Origin: Lepraria neglecta
Lineage: Eukaryota > Ascomycota > Lecanoromycetes > Lecanorales > Stereocaulaceae
NCBI GenBank assembly: GCA_033220425.1
Contig: CM065648.1
Span: 2,294,001 to 2,358,000 of the forward strand
Reading direction: 5' to 3'
Length of the DNA: 64,000 bases
Each line of letters opens with the position of its first letter. Positions within the stretch are counted from its first letter, which is position 1. A program made the translations under genes and the position numbers. Under the pieces are notes generated by a model, which saw nothing but the letters and a program-made list of their open reading frames with translations, searched no databases and was not told the origin of the DNA. Shown here one piece after another: positions 22,020 through 33,564 of this stretch.

Positions 22020-22817
22020 GGGATGGCGGAGGGAGGAATCGTAATTGATGGGTTGAGTGCTAGGCTTGATAGAGCTTATTGCGTAGAACATACATTCTAG
22101 AACATGAGATGGCATGGTCTTTGTTTAATCTTGCGGTAGACGTTGGCGGATCTGTCGGTATTTAAAAGTAGATGCATGCTTGGATAATGCTCTCTTTTCA
22201 AGCGTACTTTCTAGACTCATGATCTCCCAACGGGTATATTCACTGCTCTCGAGACACGGCTATTGACATAAATCCTCCTCTCAGATAGCTTTGTGTCCCC
22301 CATTTCCTGCTCTTGAGACTTGCCTTTGGTAAGAACTCTGCTTTTATGTAATCTTCTGGCTCCTATTCTCTGCTCCCGAGCCTTGGCTTTTGGCAAGAAG
22401 TCTGCTCCTCGACGCCCTTTTGTACCCTGCCCCGTACTCCTGAGACCCGCCCTTTTGCCCGAATGTATTCCTTCGAGGGGCACTGTTGGCTCCGGAATTT
22501 GCAATTGGGGTTTGGGTCAAATTAAGGTGAGCGTTCGTGGATTTATAGATATCTAGAGTGAAGTCTTGTTCGGGTGATTCGTCCAGTTGAGGAATCGGCC
22601 CGAGCAATGTATTCTTCAAGTATCTGGTTACATCTGTCAGCCGCTGTTTTTACGACCGAACAGGAAAGATGGCGTCTCGCATTCTGAGAATGGGGTAGCG
22701 TTTCAACCAAGCTGCTCTTGCCGGAAACCCATGGCAGTTTGGGCGGTGTCCGGCATCCGATACTGGCACGATGGATCGTGGTATGTGTAGAAGTGGCAAT
22801 CAGTGCCACCCACTCCC
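22020..22817. other. intergenic, no supported gene
   Basis: Between the convergent MFS and SEN34 genes. Contains a degenerate tandem repeat (separate entry). Confidence 0.5.
22243..22497. repeat. degenerate tandem repeat, about 64-bp unit, four copies
   Basis: The landmark CTGCTCTCGAG recurs with changes at 22243, 22307, 22370 and 22434 (spacing 64, 63, 64). Each is followed by a GGCTTTTGG-like block and a CTCC/CCTC-rich tail. The copies have drifted apart a good deal. Confidence 0.5.
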
Positions 22818-23777
22818 TTACATGCCTCCCCATTCAATGCAGAATGTCCTGACCCCAGTTCCACCATCCGCTTCCACTTTATCCCTTGCATCTCTCCCAT
22901 CCTCTTCCTTATCTTCCACCCCACCAATCAACCACCCCTTCTTAACCCCCGTCCCCAGCCTTCCCCCACCAACCAAGTTTAAAAGATCAATCTCCTCATC
23001 CCATTCTGCGCTCATAGCGAGAAAGTGGCTGTGGAAGCGTAGAGGATCGCCTGGGTAGACGGAAAATTGGCAGCCGAAGCGGATGCCTGGGGAGATGAAA
23101 TAGTCTTTTTCGTGGAGGTGGGCGAAGAGGGCGTAGGAGGAGGGGTTGACCTTTGGGAGGGCTGGCGACGAGGGTACCGGAGGGGCGGAGAGGGGTGGGT
23201 AGGACGTTGTGGGGGTTATTGTCCAGGGCTTTGGATCAAGCCTTGATTGTGCTTGTGTGGATTCTTGTGTTGGTGGATCGGCGAACAGAGTCTCCTCTGA
23301 GGCATCGTCCTGAGCTTGCGGATCAGGACCTGCGGCTGAGTCACCGCTCACGGTGGAGAAGCTGTTACTGCAAAGCCGCTTCAAAGCTTCCCGTGTCTGT
23401 TTTTGCTTGCTTTTTTGGAGCTCTCGAGCTACCTCTATCCCATCTCGATGTAAATCCGCGCGGATAGACTCGATCTGAGTAGTAGTCTTGGACGCCATAT
23501 CTTTTGTATGCCAGTCTAGATCATTGACCGTATATGCTAGACCCTTCTCGACGAGTAGGCGTGCTTCTTCGGGCTGAAGCTCGAGTGGTAGGCCGAGGAA
23601 GACATTTTGCTGTGGGATTTGGGGCAGGGTGCCGATGAGGACGCCGAGGATGTTGTGGTTCTTCCGAAGCCATGTTATGGTATTGATGTCGTATAGGAGG
23701 TAGCGCTCGACTTTCGCGGAGGCCTGGAATACGGGAAAGGGCAAGTCAGGCGCTGTATGGCCGTTTAAAGCAGGCAT
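22818..23777 (-). CDS. SEN34: tRNA-splicing endonuclease subunit Sen34
   Basis: Catalytic subunit that cuts the 3' splice site of nuclear pre-tRNA introns, as part of the Sen2-Sen34-Sen15-Sen54 complex. Single exon, 319 residues. The N-terminal domain has the Sen34 pattern (KVERYLLYDINTITWLRKNHNILGVLIG). After a disordered Pro/Ser linker comes the nuclease fold: SYALFAHLHEKDYFISPGIRFGCQFSVYPGDPLRFHSHF. The catalytic Tyr is in VYPGDP, the His in RFHSHF and the Lys in GVKKGWLIGG near residues 280-290. Length and arrangement are normal. Start at 23777 gives the conserved N-terminus. Confidence 0.93.
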   Translation of the reverse strand: MPALNGHTAPDLPFPVFQASAKVERYLLYDINTITWLRKNHNILGVLIGTLPQIPQQNVFLGLPLELQPEEARLLVEKGLAYTVNDLDWHTKDMASKTTTQIESIRADLHRDGIEVARELQKSKQKQTREALKRLCSNSFSTVSGDSAAGPDPQAQDDASEETLFADPPTQESTQAQSRLDPKPWTITPTTSYPPLSAPPVPSSPALPKVNPSSYALFAHLHEKDYFISPGIRFGCQFSVYPGDPLRFHSHFLAMSAEWDEEIDLLNLVGGGRLGTGVKKGWLIGGVEDKEEDGRDARDKVEADGGTGVRTFCIEWGGM

Positions 23778-24579
23778 GGCTCAATGTCTTGTGTTCTAGC
23801 CAACCTTATGAATTAGCCAATCTTCCCGAACCAAACTTATGATCTTCAGGCCAAAAGTGATAGACAAATATTCATAAGGCTCAGTAAGCATCGATTTTGA
23901 CATCAAGGACCCCAAAAAGAGTTCTCAGTGGATTGACAGATTGTGATTGTTCTTAATCATGCGAGATGTAGCTAGCGGAGACAGATCCACTCACCGTTGT
24001 GCTGCTTTACCATCCTTCAAACTAGAATACCGACTTCTGTAAAACCCCAAAACTGCAGTCATGCGGATCTGGTGATCGGTGATCGTTAGTATTGCTCAGA
24101 CCACAATCGCTCAATTGGCTGCGTTAAAGTGCGTTGGGTGCGCAGAAACGACTCGGAATTAGTCCGCTTGTGCGATTCGCTGATGCTTTAAGGGTCCAAA
24201 TCGTGCCAATGAGATAGTTTGAAAGATTTTGATTCTCGCAGTAAGCTACGGCACTAGCTCCTTCCGATAAGGTGCCTCTCTTATCAGTAACGTCGACCGT
24301 TGGGCTATTCCTAGCTGGGCACCCTTACTATCACTGAGCCACTCAGAGCACCCCAAACCGATCAGTCTCACTTATCAGGCATGGCTTTCATGCAAGTCAA
24401 TGCCTCAAAATACGCTCACCTTGACGTTGGAGTGAGGGGGCCAAAAAGCATTGCCACACAACCCCATCTCCGGGCCTGCTTCCCGAGCACACGCTTACTC
24501 TACTTAACTATCCAACTCTCTTCGCACTTCCAGACATCTGGTCTGATGATTCTAAGATGTTGCGAGAAGTCTGCTGCTC
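23778..24579. other. divergent intergenic region, no supported gene
   Basis: Upstream of SEN34 (minus) and of the second Zn2Cys6 regulator (plus). Open frames here are short and unconvincing. Confidence 0.5.
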
Positions 24580-27256
24580 ATGGCTACCACTACTAGAACA
24601 GTTCAGTCTCCTGTGAGCAAAGCTCCAGCCAGAAAGAAGTTCGCTGTCCCGCCAGTCAAAGTCGCGTGCCTTGCCTGGTATTATCCCACTTCCATTATTA
24701 ATTCTTGTTTCTTTTTCTATCTCCAGTATAGAGAGCTAACCTGTTCGCTAGCCGTGCCTCTCGCACTCGCTGCGATGGGAAGAAGATATGCACAAATGTA
24801 TGATCCTCCCAATACCGTGTACCGCCGGGTCTCAATGTTGCATTTTTAATGACCGAAATTCCTCCAGTGTGCCTCCAAAGGTAGAGAATGTTCATACAAG
24901 CCAAGCAAACGGGGAGGTCCTCGAGTTTCCAAGGCAAAGGCTACCCAAGAGCAGGAGCAGCCTCGGAACGAGGATGTCGATATGCTATTGGATGTGAACC
25001 TGGATGACTGTAGGCTAAAGCCGTCCGATGCGATTTGACTATCCCACTCATCGATTAACAGTTCTTTTTGATCAAATGCCGTCGTTCATCGATCCTGGAG
25101 CAGGACTCAATCAATTGGACTTTTCCCAGGACAGCGACTTTATTTTTGACAGTATCTTCACCTATCGCCCTGATGATACCAGCCAAGAGAATGGGACCTC
25201 CATCGCTTCTGGACCGGGCTCAGACACTACCGAATTAGGCCCGATCGTGAGATTATATGGTAGCGACAGAGACATGTAAGTCCACGTCGCTTTCACATTT
25301 TGCCCTTCATTCTTATTGCTCTGCCTGCGCAATGATCTGACCCAACTTCATAGTCTGGATGCGTATTATGTATTCATTCATCCATACTTCCCTGTATTGC
25401 CGCCTCCAGTCTCCACGCCTGTATGGGATCGCCCCTTAGCTGGTCACATGGAAGCGCCCAGTCCGGCCGGCGATTTCGAACCATCTTCTCCAATTAGTCT
25501 TGCAATATCAACGATCTTAGCTCTGGTTCCCCATCCCGATGAAGTGGATCCTTTGAACTCAGTGTCGGTACTTTACCGAAGGAAATTTGCTCATTCGTTT
25601 GCCGAGTCGACTATGGAGAGCATCGAGATCGAGTCTGAAATCCTTGACTCCGATTCTTCACCATCCCGCGCTCTCACCAGAAACTCACCTTCATGCCGCC
25701 GTCAACCGCTTCATCCCAAAGTGCCTGTTGAGTTGGAAAGTATCCTTGCACTTTGCGTTATGTGTATCTACGAGTATGCTCAACGCGGAAACCTGAGTAA
25801 GATGCGCAGCCGTGCCGGACAAGCGCTGGTTCTAGCCATGGATAAGTCTCTTCATTCACAAGGGGACAGCGAAGATGATTTTGCGGAAGCGAAACGTAGG
25901 GCTTGGTGGATGTGTGTGAGTATTAACCGTCTTCAGCAAATCTTTCGGTAATGCTAAGGCTTTTCCGGATCTTTTCAGTACACCTGCGTATGCCAAGGGT
26001 CCATCGTTAGCAGTACGGTAAGTTTAGCTGAATGATAGTTTTGATCTGTTCTCCTGTCAGCTAATGTACCTTTTGGTTACAGCCTCCCGCAATCTCGGTA
26101 CATGACCCTAGATTTACAACAAAATACCCAAGCAATGCAACAGACCCGGACGTACGTGGACCTAGCTTGACCTCTTGATTTAAACTTCGAAGCCGGACTG
26201 CAACTAATTGACTGACACAGGCATGGTCCATCTTCTTGCAGTCTCAACAGACAATTGTTGCTGCCACTCAATTCATAATCGATCAGAATAAGGCACTGGA
26301 ATCAAAAACTAACTTAGCCTACGTGTATGAGAGAATGCAGGAGCTCAACAGCATCATGGAACCCTTGATTGCTAGGGCTGATACTTGGATTCTTGAGCCA
26401 GGATCCAGCCTGCCGGTCGATCAGTCCGAGACTGTTGTTGCACAAGCTCTCAAGGGCATGGCGCGCATCAAGCTTAATAGTGCAAAGATCAAGATCCATC
26501 GCTATTGCGCCTTTTCGGACACCCCAATATTCTCCGAAAGGCACTGCGATCTTAAGCCGGCGGCACGGGACGAGCCGATGCAAGATGGAGAGCAAGGTGG
26601 AGCAGGGCCCAGGTCTGCTTGTGCTTGTGGTAGTTTGTTCGAGGACTCGTCAGCCTCAACATCTTCACAGCCTTCAACCTCTCCATTTTCATCGCCTTCG
26701 TCATCTTTGAGCTCAGCGTCCGGCACCAACCCATCCATTTCCGAGTTCCTGGGTTGCAATATGCCATTCAGCAGCCATCTCTCAGCCAAGTTCTGCTTGA
26801 AGGCCGCCCTGAGCATCGCCCAAGCTTTCGAAGCTTTGCCATACCCAAATACCAGCGGTCTCCAAACCTCACCAACTCAGACCTTTTCGAATTCTAGCAA
26901 GGCTCCCCGTACAATGCCGGCGTTCGCCTGCTGTGCAATGCAGAGTAGCTATGCGATGCTGATGCTCTGTCGCAAGACTCGGGCAACGAATGAAGGGTCA
27001 CTGTACGGTCGAAATGACCAGATGGTCAGCAGTCTACTAAGTCAGCTTCGTCAAGGTTTGGAAAAGGTAGTTGGAGCTTTGGAAAATTTTTCGCTCAGCT
27101 TTGAGGCGTTAAGTGGGATGCGAGGCAAGTATTCGTTTCCTCTTCAGTTACCTGTGATTGATTGCTCGCTTGGATCCAATGGAAGAGAAATAGCTGACCG
27201 TCCTTCTAGATCAAATCAAAGGGGCCGCGGATGCCGCTTTGCATGACGTACTGTGA
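24580..27256 (+). CDS. Zn2Cys6 transcription factor next to the O-acetylhomoserine cluster
   Basis: Nuclear regulator of 706 residues. Nine exons: 24580-24677, 24752-24797, 24868-25009, 25062-25275, 25354-25915, 25979-26017, 26083-26151, 26221-27124, 27210-27256. The first two introns cut the zinc cluster; joined, it reads ACLACRASRTRC then CTNCASKGREC, with all six Cys (residues about 30-57). The middle region has the fungal TF pattern (DAYYVFIHPYFPVLPPP, ELESILALCVMCIYEYAQRG, RRAWWMCY). The last intron uses a GC donor (GAG|GCAAGT); unspliced, the protein would stop at 27246 with a different tail. The gene ends 481 bases from the convergent homoserine O-acetyltransferase gene, so it is a candidate regulator of that cluster, by position only. 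Confidence 0.88.
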
Positions 27257-27737
27257 GATATACAACGTTATGAACAGTTCTTCGACTTTTCCGTCTTGCT
27301 AGAGAGACTTAGAGAAGAGAGACGGATATAATAAAGCTATTGTGTATTTGTTGAACATTAGAGAGATCATGTTGCTTGATCGTCTCCTTCTAATCTAAAA
27401 ATCTCATTTCGTCAAGCCGTTAATGATGTAATGTGTAAGAGTCTAAGGGAAATTAATATTTATATCACAATGTTGACGACATCACACAACGACCGATGAT
27501 CATCGAGCCAAATGGTTCAGCAGGACTTTTGACTATATAAGGTAGCTAGCTAGGCGGTGAGAGTAGTACACGACTATCTAGCAAGCTTGGCCTGCATACC
27601 CCAACCGAAGATCTGGAGGCAGACGTTCTCCAATAATCAGACACGCTAGCGATCATAGTTCTACACCATGTTTCCCATGAACAAAAGCCTGAAACTCCCA
27701 GGCGCCACGCACCGATACAAATCCTAGGGTGTCCTTG
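27257..27737. other. convergent 3' intergenic region
   Basis: Between the ends of the regulator and the acetyltransferase. AT-rich, nothing coding. Confidence 0.5.
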
Positions 27738-29247
27738 TCACCACTCCGATTCAACCTCACCAAAGACGCTGTCCTTGACAGCAGTGGATCCATTCCTGTT
27801 AACCTCGAGTAGAGGGGGCCCTTCGTACACCCATGGACATCGTTCTCGAAGCCGTTCAGTTATGATCTTGTCCAACTCTTCGAAGGCCAAAAGGAAACCA
27901 TCGTGGCCATCTGGCGAGTCCAGCGTCGCGAGAGTGGCATCAGGTAAATACTCTGCCAGTCTGACTTGCTGGTCCGGCTCAAAGAGGGCATCTGTATTGA
28001 CGCTGACGACCAAAGCCCTGGGTGGCGCGGCTTTTAGAACCTCCTTGAAATCCTCACCAGTTGGCTCACGCTCATGGTCTAGCCTCCCGTCCGTCACGTC
28101 GTGGGAGTCCATCTTATTCGTCAGATTGATGTAACAGTTTGCGTCGAACCGCTTGATGAATTTCTCTCCCTGGTAATTCAGATAGCCTTGGGCAGAGAAC
28201 ATTGGAGACCGAGCGCGGTGTACCGATTCGGCGGCTCCAATAGTTGCCTCAACGCGGGCACGCTTGGCGGACCGAAACGCATCGCATTTTGGATCCTGCC
28301 CCACACAGTTCATAGGCTCTTCATCGTTCGCAGGCTTGTCACCGTTCACAAGCTTCTCGGGATTTCCGCCTGCACCGTTCGTTGTTGCCTTGGGTGCGTT
28401 CTTTTTTGGATTGAATTTTCTCCCGAATCGACGATCAAAGGACACACAAGAACGATATGTGAGCATCGCGATCATTCTTGCTGCGGCCAATCCAGCAGTG
28501 GGCGGATGCGATATATCATAGTACCCGTCTTGATAATTCGCATCTGCATATATGCATTGCTTTTGAGTCTCGGCCCACGAAATCCCCCAGGCGCTGTGGT
28601 CTGCTGAAGTGGCGATTGGAATGATGGTGTTGACATAGCCAGGAGGGGTACATAACGGCCATTCCAGTGCTGCCATGCCACCCATAGAGCCTCCTATCAC
28701 CGCGGCTACCGTCTGAACACCCAGGGCATCAAGCACGAGTTTGTGTGCCCTTTGGAATAAGTCAGCCGACGAGACTGAGGACATCAGTAGAAAGCCTACC
28801 GAACATCATCTCTAATACTCGTCTCCGGAAATTCTGGACCATACGGCTCCCCAGTCTTCGGATTCGTCGTCAGGGGCGATGCTGATCCATACGGGGAACC
28901 GAGGAGGTTGCCACAAAAGACGAAATACCGCGTGTAATCGAATGTCTTCCCCGGTCTCAACAGCGGTTCCCACCAGTCTGAAATATCACTGCTTCCTGAC
29001 AGCGCATGGCATATGACAATAGCGTTGTCGCGCTTCTCATTGAGTACGCCCCATGTCTTGTATGCGATCTCAACTTTTTCAAGCACAGGCCCTGAGTCGA
29101 GAGGTAGAGCTGAGATTAAAGCGAATTTCTGGTCTTTTATTAAATCAACATAGGGATTCCTCCTCCCAGGATTATAATCGAGTTCTGTAGCACCAGTCAG
29201 AACCACGCTCGTCTGATTTCAGGAGAGCGATTCTTACGAGTCGTCAT
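27738..29247 (-). CDS. homoserine O-acetyltransferase
   Basis: Alpha/beta-hydrolase enzyme that makes O-acetyl-L-homoserine from homoserine and acetyl-CoA. 468 residues in three exons: a 10-base first exon 29247-29238 (ATGACGACTC), then 29184-28801 and 28750-27738. The tiny first exon is inferred because the main frame has no ATG; splicing yields MTTQLDYNPGRRNPYVDLIKDQ. Motifs: YKTWGVLN, VICHALSGSSD, GNLLGSPYGSASP, the nucleophile Ser in GGSMGGM, and the catalytic Asp/His near the C-terminus (SVNTDALF, DGHDGF). It has the long fungal insertion between core and cap (about residues 270-340), rich in Asn, Lys and Ala. Divergent to the nitrilase. Equivalent enzymes are yeast Met2 and Fusarium FUB5; a serine O-acetyltransferase activity is possible in this family. 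Confidence 0.92.
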
Positions 29248-29722
29248 ATTTGATTAACAAAGCCACACGGGTAGGAATTTTCTGAGGCGTCTACCATTAC
29301 TGCCATCCTCCACCTAAAGCTTTTAGACCGTCTAGCTATATGGAGCATCTTATTCGGCATGCTCCCCGCGAACTGTTGCACAAGGTTGTTTTGGAGTTTG
29401 ATGTTCCCTCTGTGCTATCAATCCGGGATCTGCGCTTTCGGGATTTGCTATTGCATCAGCTATCGGCAAACGCCTTGCATACAACATTTCGCTCGTGCCA
29501 AACCCCACACAATTCTCCCCACCTGCTTGCATGATATAATATCGATTTATATCCGAGAATATATTGGTGGTGTTGCAGACGCTGCTATTAGTCCACGTCA
29601 TCGCTGCGAATTCCATATTTACAAGCCACCAAATATCTATTCAATAATCAATCCGCGATCCAGAACGCCCGTTTTTTTCCAGCTAGCTATCCATCAGCAC
29701 TTTTGCGAAAATCAGACCGACG
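29248..29722. promoter_or_regulatory. bidirectional promoter, acetyltransferase / nitrilase
   Basis: 475 bases between two divergent starts. Contains AAATCCCGAA on the minus strand at 29437-29446, a 10-mer also present in the other divergent promoter of the cluster, and a nearby CCGGGAT at 29423-29429. Role inferred from position only. Confidence 0.45.
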
Positions 29723-31079
29723 ATGCCAAGGACGGAAGAGATCGTTAAGGTCGCTGCTGTGCAGGCTGCTCCGGTGTCCTTCGATCTTCCCAAAAGTTTG
29801 GCAAAAGTAGCACACTTCACCACGGAGGCGGCAAAGGCCGGTGCTGATCTAGTAGTATTCCCGTAGGGCACAAGTTCCTTGTTTTTTGGGCTGCTGTGCA
29901 TGCATCTAGATGCATGCCTGGGGGTTTATCGATTAGTGCTAACGCTTTTTGTGCAGTGAAGGGTTCCTATCGGCTTATCCTTGGCGCTATGCTTTCGATG
30001 CTACTATTGGTGCAAGGGAGCCTCGTGGTGAGTAAACCCTAAGCTACTCCTCATGGGGCGATTTTCATACACCAGACTGCTGATATTGTTGTGCTCAGGT
30101 CGACAATGGTATGCGAAGTACTACGACTCTGCCGTTGCGATCCCTTCGGCGGACTTTGATGCCCTGAGCCGCACCGCGAAGGAGAATCATATCTACCTAT
30201 CCGCTGGTATCATAGAACAGGACAGCAGCACGCTCTACTGCACGGCTATCCTGATCGACAGAGAAGGCGTGCTTCTACACAAACACAGGAAAGTAAGTCT
30301 TCCTTAACAAGTAAATGTTGACTGCCTTTCCATCTGACCTTGACAGTTAATACCAACAGCAGCTGAACGACTCGTCTGGGGTCGTGGTGCTGGAGACGGG
30401 CTCGTTGTGTCTGATACTGAAATTGGAAAGGTCGGAGGTCTCATATGCTGGGAGAATTACATGCCAGCTGCCAGACTGGCGCTGTACCAGAAAGGAATCG
30501 AGATCTATGTCGCGCCTAATGCTGATGATTCACCTTCCTGGACGGCTACTATGCAGCATATAGCCAAGGAAGGGCGGTGCTTTGTTATTAACTGCAATCA
30601 GTTCTGCAAGGTAACGCTCTCATGTCCTTTCCCTTTCCTCTTCTCCCCTTCTTCCCCTTCCAACTGTATTGCCCCCTTCCCAAAAGCTCGCTATAACAAT
30701 ACCCAGGTCTCCGATTTCCCACCAACCTACCCCCCTTCGCCGCCACCAACCCCAGCGACAAGAAACCCGACGGCTCAGTCTGGGAAGCAAACGACATACT
30801 ATCCCACGGCGGCTCATGCATCATTGGACCATTAGGCACGTTCCTAGCTGAGCCAGTTTGGGACAAGGAGGCGATTCTGTATGCGGAGTTGCCTATGACT
30901 GTGCTGACGGAGGCGAAGATGGATTTTGATGCTGTGGGGAGCTATTCGAGGCCGGATATTTTGTGAGTGCATTTTCCTTTCTTGAAGGGGAAGCGGGGGA
31001 TTTGGTGAAATGGCTGACATGAAGGAACAGCCAATTGAAGGTTAACACCGCCGATAGCACGAACGTGAGCTTTGTTTGA
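29723..31079 (+). pseudogene. nitrilase, complete but for a one-base frameshift
   Basis: Carbon-nitrogen hydrolase of the nitrilase branch, which turns nitriles into carboxylic acids plus ammonia. Six exons: 29723-29862, 29957-30027, 30099-30292, 30347-30610, 30707-30962, 31031-31079. The catalytic triad is present: Glu in FPEGFLSAYPW, Lys in LLHKHRKLIPT, Cys in GGLICWENYMP. Late motifs HGGSCIIGPLGTFLAEP and GSYSRPDIFQL are also there. In exon 5 the frame entering (VSDFPPTYPP) and the frame leaving (ATNPSDKKPDGSVWE) differ by one base. The shift coincides with a run of six C at 30730-30735, where seven would give 324 residues. Upstream splice choices do not fix it. It may be a sequence error or a recent break. 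Confidence 0.8.
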
Positions 31080-31919
31080 TGAGTGGTTCAAGGACGTGTC
31101 CATGGAGGATGAATGAACAAGGAAAGGTAATCCACAGAAAGGAAGTGAGGAGGTGGTAGATGATAGAGATACATAGCTTGCCCAAAAATATCATCTCCTT
31201 CTAACATTGCATCATTTCTATTTCCAGTTCCATTCCAACCAGTTTTTGCAAATCATTTCTAGTAGAGTACTCGACTGCTCTCGACATCATTGCAGCCAAT
31301 TCCCATAAATTCTTCTCTATAAAACTACCTTATGGAATTCTGCGCCAGCATAGCATTCCATATCACAGAACTGCCATCATCTCTCTCCTTCCGCACTACA
31401 CAGCGCAGCCGTCGTCAACCTGGCTCCACCAACTCTAAGAAAAATACCATATCCTATGCGCATTTTCTACTTTCAAGAATCCAAGGGGCTCAGTAGTAAA
31501 TATCCATTTCATTGGAGCTGTCTCGAGGGAAGGAAGAAATCTCAGTGTTCAATTCCGCGCCGTAGAGCAGATTCTACCAACCTTAGGAGCTAGGAATCTG
31601 TACAGTGGTGCTTTGAATTGGGCTGATCTTGCGTGGTTCCTTACTTCAGGGAGGTTTAGATTGGAGTGTATTTCCTGTGGTCTGGCGTGTTTAAGTATGG
31701 TTGCTTCCGCATTCGTTTGCTTTGAAGAGAAAAGTTGTTTTTAAATTATTTGGAAGATGATCATCACAGGAATCTCGCATTACTAATTTCGACATGAAGC
31801 CAGAACAAACGAGAACACCAAAGTTCATTGACTACCTATGTAATATACAAAAGCGATATAAACTCGCCAACACCAGCCACCAAGACATCCAAGCGTCTAA
31901 AAGACATCAAGGGAAAAAT
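31080..31919. other. convergent intergenic region
   Basis: 840 bases between the 3' ends of the nitrilase and the sulfhydrylase. No open frame or RNA gene recognised. Confidence 0.5.
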
Positions 31920-33564
31920 CTAAGCACTCATAGCCATCTGCCTCTTCGCATACCCCTCCGTACCATCCGTACCCGGCTTGGGTCCTCTCGTCATCAAATC
32001 CTTCATGAATCCACCCGTAGCGTGCGTCGACGCAGTCTTGAAAGGATCAATGCCCTTCTCCGCTGGCTTAAGACCAGCAGCAACGAACGCTTGCTCAAAG
32101 TCGTAGATGATATCTTTGATATCTTCCAAGCCGGGCGAGACGCGGATGAGATCGGGGGTGACACCGCCCTTGATCTTCTCCTCGTCGGGAAGCTGTTGGT
32201 GGGTGGTGACCCATGGGTGGATGATGAGGGTTTTGGCGTCGCCGACGTTGGCGAGATGGGAGCAGAGTTTTAGGTTGTCGACGACGGCGCGGACTTCGTC
32301 GATTTTGCCGGCCTGAGTGATAATCATCAGTCCATCATTTCCTGGAACAACGAAAACTTAGTTGAGTGGGTACATACCACACCGAAAGTAAGCACACCAC
32401 CAGGGCCATTGGGCATAGTCTTCTTGCCGTGCTCGTAGTCCTTGTGCGACTTCAGACCCGGGTAGAGTACCCAGCTGACGCAAGGGTGGGCCTCGAGCCA
32501 TTCAGCGAACGCCTGGGTGTTCTCGACGTGCTTCTTGCCGCGGAGGGCGAGAGTCTCGAGACCCTGGAGGAAGAGCCAGGCGTTGAAGGGACTCATACAG
32601 GGGCCCAAGTCACGCATGGAGTCCATGCGTAGTTTGGCTGCGAGGGCTTTGTAGCCGTATGTCTCCCAGAAGCGCATACCGTGGTATCTAGAACCGAGGT
32701 CAGCGGTTAAGGGTTCAATGCCGGGAGCAAGCAATTGCGAAGGACTGTGCGTACCCGTCTGCGGGCTCAGTGAAGCCGGGGAATTTGCCGCTGGCAGACC
32801 AGTCGAAGTGGCCACCGTCAATGACAATACCACCCATGCTTGTACCGTGGCCGCCAATCCATTTGGTGCAGCTGTGAGTGACGATATCAGCGCCGAGAGT
32901 GATGGGTCGCGAGATGTAGCCGCCCATGCCGAAGGTGTTGTCGATGATAAGGGGAATTCCAGCATCGTGAGCGACTTTGGCGATGGCGGTGATGTCGGGA
33001 AGATTGTGCTTAGGGTTTGAAATTGTCTCGATGTAGACACATCGGGTCTTGTCGTCAATTTGCTTTGCGATTTCAGAGGCGTCGTCGCCCTCGACGAACT
33101 TGACCGTGATGTGGAACTTCTTCATGTAGACACGGAACTGGTTGTATGTGCCTCCGTAGAGCCAGCTTGTGCTGACGAAGTTTTGACCGGGTTCGCAGCA
33201 GTTTGTGATGGCCATGAACTGTAAATCCCAATCAAAGATAGGCTAATATTGGAGGTGTGTCATTTCTTACCTGAGCGGCGTGACCTGATGCAGTTGCTAC
33301 GGCACCAACTCCACCCTCGAGCATGGACATTCTCGTCTCAAAGATGGTGTTTGTGGGATTGCCCATACGGGTGTAGACGTAGCCGTCTTTCGACCAGGCG
33401 AACTTGGTGGCACCATCGGCCGCGTCTGTAAAATTGTATGCACATGTCTGGTAGAGAGGAACGGCACGAGCTCCGTTGATGGGGTCTGGCTCTTGGCCAC
33501 CATGCAAGGCAATGGTTTCCCACCCGGGTTCTTTGACATCCCTGAGAGATCCTGAAGCGACCAT
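31920..33564 (-). CDS. O-acetylhomoserine sulfhydrylase-type PLP enzyme
   Basis: Cys/Met-metabolism PLP enzyme of 486 residues, class gamma-elimination/replacement: it swaps the acetate of O-acetylhomoserine for another nucleophile, normally sulfide. Exons 33564-33271, 33218-32755, 32687-32378, 32312-31920. Visible: [13 protein letters not shown] and [15 protein letters not shown] at the start, YTRMGNPT, the PLP-lysine motif [25 protein letters not shown], and [11 protein letters not shown]-type block ([15 protein letters not shown]). A C-terminal extension of about 35 residues follows the usual end (after IIYDFEQAF) and finishes RQMAMSA. Divergent to aspartokinase across 723 bases. It could be the housekeeping Met17/CysD or a dedicated paralogue like FUB7; the sequence alone does not decide. 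Confidence 0.92.
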
